Source of the DNA: an uncultured Bacillaceae bacterium
GTDB lineage: Bacteria; Bacillota; Bacilli; Bacillales; Cytobacillaceae
Direction of reading: 5' to 3'
Assembly: GCA_937995745.1 (NCBI GenBank)
Contig: CALKIU010000181.1
Coordinates: 1-6,382 of the forward strand
Length of the DNA stretch: 6,382 nt
This document shows positions 1 through 5,191 of the stretch, one piece after another. The position numbers were made by a program, and so were the translations under genes. A model generated the notes under the pieces. That model ran no database searches, had not been told where the DNA came from, and saw only the letters and a program-made list of their open reading frames with translations. Every line of letters starts with the position of its first letter. The first letter of the stretch is position 1.

Positions 1-51
1 AACAAGAATTCGGGTAGCTATCAAATATCAACATTTATCTTTAACAGAGCC
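1..51 (-). mobile_element. Possible tip of an insertion sequence
   Basis: Read on the minus strand, this stretch begins GGCTCTGTTAAAG at position 51. That start resembles terminal inverted repeats of some transposon families, but I cannot assign a family with certainty. On the plus strand one frame is open from base 2 to a stop at 95-97 (beginning TRIRVAIKYQ), which could be the C-terminal end of a transposase entering from the left. The speA terminator lies just to the right and is intact, so any insertion would be outside the speA unit. Only one end is visible and no target duplication can be checked. This is a weak call. Confidence 0.18.
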
Positions 52-57
52 TTTTGC

Positions 58-87
58 AAAAATAAAACACCCTCCAATGGGGGAGGG
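58..87 (-). terminator. Intrinsic terminator of speA
   Basis: On the minus strand, three bases after the speA stop codon, CCCTCC (82-87) pairs with GGAGGG (70-75) around a six-base loop. The stem is followed by the T-rich run TGTTTTATTTTT. This is a normal Rho-independent terminator shape and shows that speA is the last gene of its transcript. Confidence 0.75.
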
Positions 88-90
88 GAT

Positions 91-1566
91 TCAGTAAATG
101 GCTTTATGCTCTTTAATGACCCGGAGCTTCCGGGCGTCGAAATTTTCCGGCCCCTGGACGGGCAGTCCCACTTCAATATTTTTCTTAATATAATGAAGAT
201 TTTCCATTGTGATAATTTCTCCGGGAATAAAAATGGGGATTCCCGGGGGGTAAACCATGATGAATTCGGCAATAATCCGCCCTTCCGATTCATCAAAGGG
301 AACGAGCTCCGTTTCCGCATAAAACGCATCCCGCGGAGAAAGAGCGAGAACGGGAATTTCCGGAAGCAGCACGGGCCTGTCATTATTTTTGCAGGTTTTT
401 TTGCAGTTTTTCGCCAATTCCCGCAGGGCTTCAACCAAAATCCTGCCTTCTTCCTCCGTGTCTCCCGGCGTGATGAGGCACAAAATATTGTAAAGGTCGG
501 ACAACTCCACTTCAATATTATAATTCTCCCTCAGCCATTTTTCTGCTTCATATCCGCTAATGCCCAAATTTTTAACGGATATAATCAACTTTGTCGGATC
601 ATAGTCAAATGTGGCTTTAGTTCCGAGAATTTCTTCCCCGACACAATACAAGCGGTCAATTTCATTTATCTGTCTTCGGATCGATTGGGCCAGTTTAATC
701 GTCCGATCGAGCATCTCTCTTCCCTTTGTCGCCAATTGTTTTCTGGCCACATCAAGCGATGCCAGCAGCAAATAGGAAGTGGATGTGGTGGTCAGCATGC
801 TCAAAACGGATTGAACCCGCTTATGGGAGACAAGCCCTTCTTTCATGTTCAGAATGGAACTTTGCGTCATGGAACCGCCCAATTTATGTACGCTCGTGGC
901 TGCCATATCTGCACCGGCCTGCATGGCTGAAAGGGGCAAATCTTCATGGAAATGAATGTGTACGCCATGTGCTTCATCGACTAATACCGGCACCCGGTAT
1001 GAATGGGCTATTTCAACGATTTTTTTCAAGTCCGCCGCAATCCCGAAGTAGGTGGGATTGATGACAAGGAGCGCTTTGGCGTCCGGATGCTGTTCCAAAG
1101 CTTTTGATACGGCGTCGGTGGTAATTCCGTGGGAAATTCCCAGCTTTTCATCCACAACGGGATGAATGAAAATCGGGATCGCTCCTGAAAAAATGATTGC
1201 GGACATGACCGACTTGTGAACATTTCTCGGAACAATGATTTTGTCCCCGGGGCCGCAGACGGACATGATCATGGCCATAATGGCTCCGCTTGTTCCTTGG
1301 ACGGAGAAAAAGGTATAATCAGCCCCGAAAGCCTCCGCTGCCAATTTCTGCGCTTCTTTTATAATTCCCTTTGGGGTATGTAAATCATCCAAAGGTCCGA
1401 TATTGATCAAATCAATGGATAGAGCCCGCTCACCGATAAATTCTCTAAATTCGGGGGCCATTCCCCTCCCTTTCTTATGCCCGGGAATATGGAATTGTAC
1501 GGGGTTTTTCTTGGCATGCTCAACCAGGCCGGTGAACAGCGGGGTATCAAATTGGGAAAAAGACAA
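91..1566 (-). CDS. speA: Arginine decarboxylase (Orn/Lys/Arg decarboxylase, PLP fold III), SpeA
   Basis: This cytoplasmic, pyridoxal-phosphate enzyme most likely converts arginine to agmatine, the first step of the Bacillus route to putrescine and spermidine. At 491 residues it matches the short Gram-positive form of the family. Visible landmarks are FHIPGHKKGRG (25-35), QGTSG (90-94, cofactor phosphate region), DEAHG (197-201, with Asp197 and His200 at the cofactor ring), SVHKLGG (225-231, with Lys228 the expected Schiff-base lysine) and YPPGIPIFIPGE (439-450) in the C-terminal domain. The start is TTG at 1566, chosen because AAAGAGGTG lies nine bases upstream and the family's N-terminus (DTPLFTGLVEHAKKNPVQFH) follows at once. 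It is monocistronic, with a promoter and a terminator of its own. Some relatives are annotated as lysine decarboxylases (cad). The arginine call rests on similarity to B. subtilis SpeA, since residues alone do not fix the substrate. Confidence 0.95.
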   Translation of the reverse strand: MSFSQFDTPLFTGLVEHAKKNPVQFHIPGHKKGRGMAPEFREFIGERALSIDLINIGPLDDLHTPKGIIKEAQKLAAEAFGADYTFFSVQGTSGAIMAMIMSVCGPGDKIIVPRNVHKSVMSAIIFSGAIPIFIHPVVDEKLGISHGITTDAVSKALEQHPDAKALLVINPTYFGIAADLKKIVEIAHSYRVPVLVDEAHGVHIHFHEDLPLSAMQAGADMAATSVHKLGGSMTQSSILNMKEGLVSHKRVQSVLSMLTTTSTSYLLLASLDVARKQLATKGREMLDRTIKLAQSIRRQINEIDRLYCVGEEILGTKATFDYDPTKLIISVKNLGISGYEAEKWLRENYNIEVELSDLYNILCLITPGDTEEEGRILVEALRELAKNCKKTCKNNDRPVLLPEIPVLALSPRDAFYAETELVPFDESEGRIIAEFIMVYPPGIPIFIPGEIITMENLHYIKKNIEVGLPVQGPENFDARKLRVIKEHKAIY

Positions 1567-1575
1567 TTCAATTCA

Positions 1576-1584
1576 CACCTCTTT
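1576..1584 (-). promoter_or_regulatory. Ribosome binding site that fixes the speA TTG start
   Basis: AAAGAGGTG on the minus strand, nine bases before the TTG codon at 1564-1566. No ATG in the same frame lies near, so this site decides the start. Confidence 0.8.
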
Positions 1585-1626
1585 AGCCGAGATTTTAAAT
1601 ATCTATTTCCGGTAAGGGAATCATCG

Positions 1627-1642
1627 TGTTTATATATAAACA
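1627..1642. promoter_or_regulatory. 16-bp perfect palindrome in the speA leader (possible operator)
   Basis: TGTTTATATATAAACA is identical to its reverse complement over all 16 bases. It starts 12 bases downstream of the speA -10 box, so it falls in the first part of the transcript, roughly +5 to +20. That is a usual place for a dimeric repressor site. No known regulator motif is recognised, and AT-rich palindromes also arise by chance. Confidence 0.4.
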
Positions 1643-1653
1643 AAAACAAAAAA

Positions 1654-1682
1654 ATTATAGCATTATTCATTTATCTTGCCCA
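1654..1682 (-). promoter_or_regulatory. Sigma-A type promoter of speA
   Basis: On the minus strand TGGGCA (1677-1682, four of six matches to TTGACA) is followed by exactly 17 bases and a perfect TATAAT (1654-1659). Transcription would start near 1647, giving a leader of about 80 bases before the TTG start. Confidence 0.6.
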
Positions 1683-1758
1683 GAGGAAAGAAATTAAGAA
1701 GCGGTTTTTCCCTTGTTTTCAGCAAACTCCGCCAATTTCATTATTTATTTTACATGAA

Positions 1759-1788
1759 TTAAGAGGAATTCCACTAAAAAAATAGAAT
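1759..1788 (+). promoter_or_regulatory. Weak candidate promoter of the flavin oxidoreductase gene
   Basis: TTAAGA (1759-1764), an 18-base spacer and TAGAAT (1783-1788) lie just ahead of the gene. The -10 box has five of six matches and the -35 four of six. The leader would be only about 15 bases long, but still includes the ribosome binding site. The rest of the spacer from 1685 to 1758 shows no clear structure. Confidence 0.3.
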
Positions 1789-1810
1789 TATTACGGGGGA
1801 GGAGATATAG

Positions 1811-2770
1811 ATGAATTGGAAAACGAGAGTCACGGAATTGCTCGGGATCAAATACCCGATCATCCAAGGGGGGTTGGCGTATTTAGCCTACTCGGAACTG
1901 GCTTCCGCGGTCTCCAATGCCGGGGGTCTCGGACAAATCACGGCCATGTCCTTGCCGGATGCGGAAACTTTGCGGGAAGAAATCCGAAAAGTGAAAAAGA
2001 TGACGGATAAACCGTTCGGCGTGAATTTCGCCATCGGGCAGCACGGACGTCCTTATATGGATTATTTGGAGGCGGCGATTGAGGAGAAGATTCCGGTGAT
2101 CAGCGTTACCGGCGGCAATCCGGCGCCGATTTTGGAAAGATTGAAGGACACAAATATAAAGAAGCTTGTTCTCGTCGCCGCGGCAAGGCATGCGGTTAAA
2201 GCGGAAGAACTGGGAGCGGACGCGGTCATTGTCGTTGGACAGGAGGGAGGCGGGCATTTGGGCAAAAGCGATTTGGGAACTATGGTGTTAACGCCGCGAG
2301 TGGTTGATTCTGTGTCCATTCCGGTGATAGCTTCCGGCGGCATTGGTGATGGCCGGGGACTGATGGCCGCACTTGCTCTTGGAGCGGAAGGCATCGAAAT
2401 GGGAACCAGATTTATCGCCACGAAAGAATGCGTCCATGCTTGCCAAGCTTATAAGGAACGTCTTGTTAAAGGCACGGAAAATGATACGGTTGTTATTAAG
2501 CGCTCGCTCGGAGCTCCTGGGAGAGCGATCGCCAACGCTTGGACGGAAAAAATTCTGCAAATTGAGAAAGAAGGCGGCGGGTATGAACAATTGAAAGATT
2601 ATATAAGCGGCGCCGCAAACCGGAGATATATTTATGAGGGGAGAGAAGATGAAGGATTCGGTTGGGCCGGCCAAGTGATGGGACTCATCGACGATATTCC
2701 CTCCGTATCCGAATTGTTTGCCAGGATGATTCGTGAAGCGGAAGAAATCAGAAACAAATGGAGTGTTTGA
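1811..2770 (+). CDS. NAD(P)H-dependent flavin oxidoreductase, nitronate monooxygenase / FabK-like
   Basis: A 319-residue FMN-binding TIM-barrel protein of the 2-nitropropane dioxygenase superfamily. That superfamily holds nitronate monooxygenases, which oxidise toxic alkyl nitronates, and FabK, the flavin enoyl-ACP reductase of fatty-acid synthesis. Visible motifs are PIIQGGLAY (16-24), AGGLGQI (37-43), GVNFAIG (70-76), GQEGGGH (143-149, with His149 at the place of the catalytic histidine), PVIASGGIGDGRG (171-183, FMN phosphate loop) and GAEGIEMGTRF (191-201). The C-terminal GQVMGLIDD resembles both NMO and FabK. The ATG start is preceded by a strong GGGGGAGGAG seven bases away. The gene is alone on its transcript and divergent from speA. 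No fatty-acid synthesis genes and no FapR-like site lie next to it, so I favour a general oxidoreductase over FabK. The substrate cannot be read from the sequence. Confidence 0.88.
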   Translation: MNWKTRVTELLGIKYPIIQGGLAYLAYSELASAVSNAGGLGQITAMSLPDAETLREEIRKVKKMTDKPFGVNFAIGQHGRPYMDYLEAAIEEKIPVISVTGGNPAPILERLKDTNIKKLVLVAAARHAVKAEELGADAVIVVGQEGGGHLGKSDLGTMVLTPRVVDSVSIPVIASGGIGDGRGLMAALALGAEGIEMGTRFIATKECVHACQAYKERLVKGTENDTVVIKRSLGAPGRAIANAWTEKILQIEKEGGGYEQLKDYISGAANRRYIYEGREDEGFGWAGQVMGLIDDIPSVSELFARMIREAEEIRNKWSV

Positions 2771-2822
2771 AGGTTTAAGAACGTCCCGTTTCCACGGTAC
2801 TGAACGCCAATTGTTTTGCCTC

Positions 2823-2910
2823 GGGGAACAAACTGATTAAAATCAATCGGAAGAAAAAAGCGGAATGAATGCTTTCAGCCGATGGCTGATTTGAGTCCCC
2901 CTTTTTTTTT
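2823..2910 (+). terminator. Structured 3' region ending in a T9 tract; terminator of the oxidoreductase gene
   Basis: The sequence can fold as a branched domain. GGGGA (2823-2827) pairs with TCCCC (2896-2900), and CAAA (2829-2832) with TTTG (2890-2893). Inside are small hairpins TGAT/ATCA (2834-2837/2842-2845), AAAGC/GCTTT (2857-2861/2871-2875) and TCAGCC-GAT-GGCTGA (2875-2889); the last two share one base. The closing stem is followed at once by one C and nine T (2902-2910). Termination is likely. Whether the fold is more than a terminator is unknown. Confidence 0.5.
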
Positions 2911-2918
2911 CTGTTCTC

Positions 2919-2943
2919 ATTTCCCGGTCAAAAACCGGGAAAT
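2919..2943. repeat. Perfect 10-bp inverted repeat (hairpin)
   Basis: ATTTCCCGGT (2919-2928) and ACCGGGAAAT (2934-2943) pair perfectly around the loop CAAAA. What follows is AT-rich (TATTATAAAATTTTT), so on the plus strand it may act as a second, back-up terminator. It lies 55 bases before the ykzI promoter candidate, so an operator role is also possible. Confidence 0.55.
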
Positions 2944-2997
2944 ATTATAAAATTTTTATGGAATTTAAAGGATGTCTAGGCATAGGTACAAATTTGT

Positions 2998-3024
2998 TGC
3001 ATAAGAATTAAAATACTCATACTA
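2998..3024 (+). promoter_or_regulatory. Candidate sporulation (forespore, sigma-G type) promoter of ykzI
   Basis: TGCATA (2998-3003), 14 bases, then CATACTA (3018-3024). These boxes and spacing agree with the sigma-G consensus as I recall it (TGHATR, 14-15, CATAMTA). The longer CATACTATA also matches the sigma-K -10 form CATAnnnTA. A sigma-A reading (TTGCAT with TATAAA) has a poor 20-base spacer. Transcription would start near 3031, about 32 bases ahead of the ykzI start. Confidence 0.4.
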
Positions 3025-3062
3025 TAAAATAACCACAGAAATAAAAGGGGGGGGAAGAGAGT

Positions 3063-3266
3063 TTGCGCTATTTGATGAACTCTCAAGCCGGCAGGAAGAA
3101 GTCTGAACAGGAGAGGACGAGGACGGCGGTATTAAGGATGGAATTGGATTATGAGCTTGCCATGTTGTATGAGGCCATTCAGGAAAATAATGAAAAACAG
3201 AAGCACAAAAGCATGGAACGGTTGGAAAAAATTAGATCTGAACTATTAACATTAAAAGCATTATAA
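3063..3266 (+). CDS. ykzI: Small charged helical protein, YkzI-like
   Basis: A 67-residue protein of unknown function that fits the small ykzI gene just upstream of yktC in Bacillus. The N-terminus is basic (AGRKKSEQERTRT, 9-21). Residues from about 20 to the end look like one long amphipathic helix rich in Glu, Lys, Leu and Met, able to form a coiled coil. There is no signal peptide, membrane segment or cysteine. The start is TTG at 3063 because the G-rich binding site (eight G, 3047-3054, then AAGAGAG) lies at the right distance from it and is about 20 bases from the ATG at 3075. The identity rests mostly on position and size. The promoter looks sporulation-type, which would suggest a spore role, but that is inference. 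Confidence 0.75.
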   Translation: MRYLMNSQAGRKKSEQERTRTAVLRMELDYELAMLYEAIQENNEKQKHKSMERLEKIRSELLTLKAL

Positions 3267-3289
3267 AATTTGACAAGGAGATTTTGGAA

Positions 3290-3322
3290 ATGAATAAAAA
3301 CAAGATCGGTTCTTCTTCTTAA
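3290..3322 (+). CDS. Possible ten-residue leader peptide (MNKNKIGSSS)
   Basis: An ATG at 3290 follows AAGGAG (3275-3280) by nine bases and opens a ten-codon frame ending TCT TCT TCT TAA. The stop codon overlaps the first bases of the terminator stem at 3321. A ribosome finishing this frame would cover the left arm of the hairpin, a layout used in attenuation leaders. It may equally be a chance frame between ykzI and its terminator. There is no direct evidence of translation. Confidence 0.3.
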   Translation: MNKNKIGSSS

Positions 3323-3358
3323 AACGGGCTCTTCGCTACAACGGGGAGTTCGTTTTTT
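3321..3358 (+). terminator. Intrinsic terminator after ykzI
   Basis: AAAACGGGCTC (3321-3331) pairs with GAGTTCGTTTT (3346-3356) through 11 positions, two of them G-U, and six T (3353-3358) close it. It separates ykzI and the mini-ORF from suhB. From 3360 to 3465 no gene and no convincing promoter is seen; TTGAAC at 3401 and TTGAAT at 3413 lack a good -10 partner. Confidence 0.65.
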
Positions 3359-3482
3359 GCTGATTCCGACGAATTTTATCCATTAAAGCGAGTCTGGAAG
3401 TTGAACGTTTTTTTGAATTCCATTACCCTTAAATTAACAAGATCGTTTCATATAAAAATCTGATGAAGGAAGTCGATTAGTC

Positions 3483-4280
3483 TTGAAATGGGTTGAAATT
3501 GACAATTGTGCCAGACATTGGGTCAAGGAGGCGGGCGAAAGGATTAAAGAATCGCTTTCAACACCGTTGCATATCCAAATTAAATCAGGGCGGAATGATT
3601 TTGTCACAAATATAGACAAGGAAACGGAAAAATTCTTTATCGAAAGAATCAGAAGGAAATTTCCGGACCACCGCATTCTCGGAGAAGAAGGATTTGGAGA
3701 CCCTGTGAAAGATTTAAACGGAATTGTTTGGATCATCGATCCCATCGACGGCACGACGAATTTTATCCACCAACGGCGAAATTTTGCCATTTCTGTAGGT
3801 ATTTTTGAAAATGGGTGCGGGAAAATTGCTTATATATATGATGTGATAAACGGAGAACTTTTTCATGCTGTACACGGGGAAGGAGCTTTCCTGAACGGAA
3901 ACCCTTTGCCCCGTCTGGAACGGGTTCACGTAAACGAAGCGGTTATCGGATTAAATCCTGCCTGGCTTATTGCTAACCGCCGCATAAACCCCGTTATTTT
4001 GCGGGAATTGGTGCGCGATGTCAGGGGAACCAGATCATACGGCTCGGCGGCCATTGAGATTGCAGGTGTTGCCGCCGGAAGATTGGACGCTTATTTAAGT
4101 CTGCGCCTGTCCCCGTGGGATATTGCCGGAGGCTTGATTTTGTTGAAAGAAGTGGGCGGCGTTGCCACGAATTTGCGGGGAGAGCCTCTCAATTTGTTGC
4201 AGGAAAATACAGTGATTTTTTCGAAGCCGGGTTTATATGAGGAAATAATGAGGGATTATTTGGAAGAAGGAAAATGGTGA
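3483..4280 (+). CDS. yktC: Inositol-1-monophosphatase family phosphatase, YktC/SuhB
   Basis: A 265-residue magnesium-dependent, lithium-sensitive type phosphatase that splits inositol monophosphate and related sugar or nucleotide phosphates in the cytoplasm. Metal-site residues of the family are in place: Asp39 and Asp45 region in DFVTNIDKETE (39-49), Glu68 in GEEG (67-70), Asp86 and Asp89 in WIIDPIDGTTNF (83-94), and Asp213 in PWDIAGG (211-217). GTRSYGSAA (182-190) is the family's substrate-side segment. Length and the whole chain agree with B. subtilis YktC. The start is TTG at 3483, with AAGGAAG (3466-3472) ten bases upstream; the nearby ATG at 3488 is out of frame. The gene converges on ylaF, and its stop codon lies inside a hairpin. 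The physiological substrate in Bacillus is not certain, and a NADP phosphatase or fructose-bisphosphatase side activity is possible. Confidence 0.92.
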   Translation: MKWVEIDNCARHWVKEAGERIKESLSTPLHIQIKSGRNDFVTNIDKETEKFFIERIRRKFPDHRILGEEGFGDPVKDLNGIVWIIDPIDGTTNFIHQRRNFAISVGIFENGCGKIAYIYDVINGELFHAVHGEGAFLNGNPLPRLERVHVNEAVIGLNPAWLIANRRINPVILRELVRDVRGTRSYGSAAIEIAGVAAGRLDAYLSLRLSPWDIAGGLILLKEVGGVATNLRGEPLNLLQENTVIFSKPGLYEEIMRDYLEEGKW

Positions 4281-4321
4281 CAACCCCCGTTTTTATGTTT
4301 TTTCAACGGGGGAAGTTGTCA
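4278..4321 (+). repeat. Long hairpin at the suhB stop codon
   Basis: TGACAA (4278-4283) with TTGTCA (4316-4321) and CCCCCGTT (4284-4291) with AACGGGGG (4305-4312) give 14 pairs, broken only by the bulge AAG (4313-4315). The loop is T-rich. The suhB TGA is the first triplet of the stem. There is no T tract after the stem on either strand, so it is not a standard terminator; it may stabilise the mRNA 3' end. Confidence 0.55.
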
Positions 4322-4334
4322 AGAAATGAATTGC

Positions 4335-4382
4335 AAAAAATGCACGGACTCTTTTCTTTTGGTTAAAACGCCAGCAGTCCGT
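4335..4382 (-). terminator. Probable terminator of ylaF
   Basis: On the minus strand ACGGACT (4376-4382) pairs with AGTCCGT (4344-4350), with further T/A pairing inside, and GCATTTTTTG follows (T run at 4335-4340). The loop is long (25 bases), so efficiency may be modest. Confidence 0.5.
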
Positions 4383-4385
4383 TGT

Positions 4386-4571
4386 TCAAAGCTCTCCGTC
4401 ATTTGCCATCTTTCTTTTCATGGTAAAGCCGATTCCAAAAATCGCTATTAACAAAACGACGAAGATAATAGTCCCGATCATGTTGTTTTGCCCCAGGGAG
4501 ATTCCGACTCCGATCATGGACAAGCCGGCGAGAACCGCTAAAATGAGGAAACGCCATTTGATATTTTTCAT
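4386..4571 (-). CDS. ylaF: Small two-helix membrane protein, YlaF (DUF5325)
   Basis: A 61-residue protein with two hydrophobic helices (about 7-26 and 31-50) and a basic, polar tail (MKRKMANDGEL), as in YlaF of Bacillus. Its function is unknown. I place the start at the ATG at 4571 because AGGAGGT lies seven bases upstream and the remembered family begins MKNIKW. An in-frame ATG at 4601 would add MALNLQEVCT and also has a good site (ACGGAGG). The added residues LQEV are simply the translated downstream ribosome binding site, which argues against that form. The gene is convergent with suhB and divergent from ylaH. Confidence 0.82.
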   Translation of the reverse strand: MKNIKWRFLILAVLAGLSMIGVGISLGQNNMIGTIIFVVLLIAIFGIGFTMKRKMANDGEL

Positions 4572-4618
4572 TGTACAAACCTCCTGCAAATTTAAAGCCA
4601 TGCGAATGCCTCCGTTTT

Positions 4619-4647
4619 ATTTTAAACGAAAGATATTTTCTTTTCCA
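4619..4647 (-). promoter_or_regulatory. Weak candidate promoter of ylaF
   Basis: On the minus strand TGGAAA (4642-4647), 17 bases, TAAAAT (4619-4624). Transcription would begin near 4612, inside the upstream ribosome binding site, so this promoter would favour the start at 4571. Confidence 0.28.
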
Positions 4648-4681
4648 CTGAATAAAGAATAAAACAAAGCGGAGCCCTGAA

Positions 4682-4736
4682 ATCGGTCCGGCATGGCGCG
4701 GGCAGGAGGAAGCGGCGCCGGACTCAACATACCGAT
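4682..4736. repeat. GC-rich nested inverted repeat in the ylaF-ylaH spacer
   Basis: GTCCGGC (4686-4692) and GCCGGAC (4717-4723) are complementary, and ATCGG (4682-4686) can pair with CCGAT (4732-4736) outside them. The loop (4693-4716) is strikingly GC-rich compared with the flanking AT-rich DNA. There is no T tract. The rest of the 299-base spacer (4572-4870) holds no gene that I can support, only the ylaF upstream start region and the ylaH ribosome binding site. Confidence 0.4.
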
Positions 4737-4870
4737 GTTCATTCATAACGATATTGAAGGGCAGGCAAATTGGTGCTTGTTTAAGGGATTTCATTTTGTG
4801 TGAGAAAAATCAGCACTTTCTGTATATTGGTTACATACGGGGAAACATCGAACAAAGGGGAGAGGGGCCG

Positions 4871-5191
4871 ATGGATTTTGCCGAAAGCTTGCAACTTTTT
4901 GCAAAGATTTACAAAGTTCATGAAAATCCGGAGCAGGGGATGCGGTTTTTATATTTGACCGTTGTGATTCTGGCGGCGGCCGTATACCAAATGGGATTTG
5001 CCAGAAAGCTTCCACTGTTAAAAACTGTTATCGTATATCTTCTTTTGGCAGCAGGGGCCACAATATTGACGCTTCTTGCCGTGTTTTTGCCGATTGCCGA
5101 AGGCCTGGCGATAATGGCCGTGATACTTGTTTTGTATAAAATCCGCCGGATATGTGAACGACTGTCAAAAAAGGAGGGAGAAAGCATTTGA
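4871..5191 (+). CDS. ylaH: YlaH-like small integral membrane protein
   Basis: A 106-residue protein with a short N-terminal soluble part (1-24), three predicted hydrophobic segments (about 25-43, 51-72 and 76-89) and a basic C-terminal tail (RRICERLSKKE). ENPEQGMRFLY, MGFARKLPLLK and VFLPIAEGL are the segments that recall YlaH of Bacillus. Its function is unknown. The start is the ATG at 4871, where GGGGAGAGGGG (4857-4867) precedes it and the family begins. The same frame is open upstream to 4754, but that part has no family likeness and no good binding site. The stop overlaps the next start as TTGA, so the two proteins are probably made together. Confidence 0.85.
   Translation: MDFAESLQLFAKIYKVHENPEQGMRFLYLTVVILAAAVYQMGFARKLPLLKTVIVYLLLAAGATILTLLAVFLPIAEGLAIMAVILVLYKIRRICERLSKKEGESI

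Noticed and set aside
106..930. Long plus-strand open frame opposite speA
   Set aside because: It is the antisense of a clear, full-length decarboxylase, has no binding site or family likeness, and its residues follow from speA codon use.
1765..1772. Short palindrome GGAATTCC ahead of the oxidoreductase gene as an operator
   Set aside because: Eight bases are too few to mean anything alone; such sites arise often by chance.
2062..2421. Minus-strand open frames inside the oxidoreductase gene (also 2288-2674 and 1883-2257)
   Set aside because: They are shadows of the flavin oxidoreductase, with low-complexity Ser/Pro/Ala content and no ribosome binding sites.
2823..2901. tRNA-like cloverleaf impression of the branched fold
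   Set aside because: There is no seven-base acceptor stem, no seven-base anticodon loop and no T-loop TTCRANC; the last hairpin has a three-base loop.
4399..4794. Minus-strand frame overlapping ylaF in another phase
   Set aside because: It crosses the ylaF promoter and gene in the wrong frame, and has no membrane pattern or family likeness.
4754..4870. N-terminal extension of YlaH from an upstream start
   Set aside because: The added residues do not resemble the family, the frame lacks a binding site there, and a strong site lies directly ahead of the ATG at 4871.
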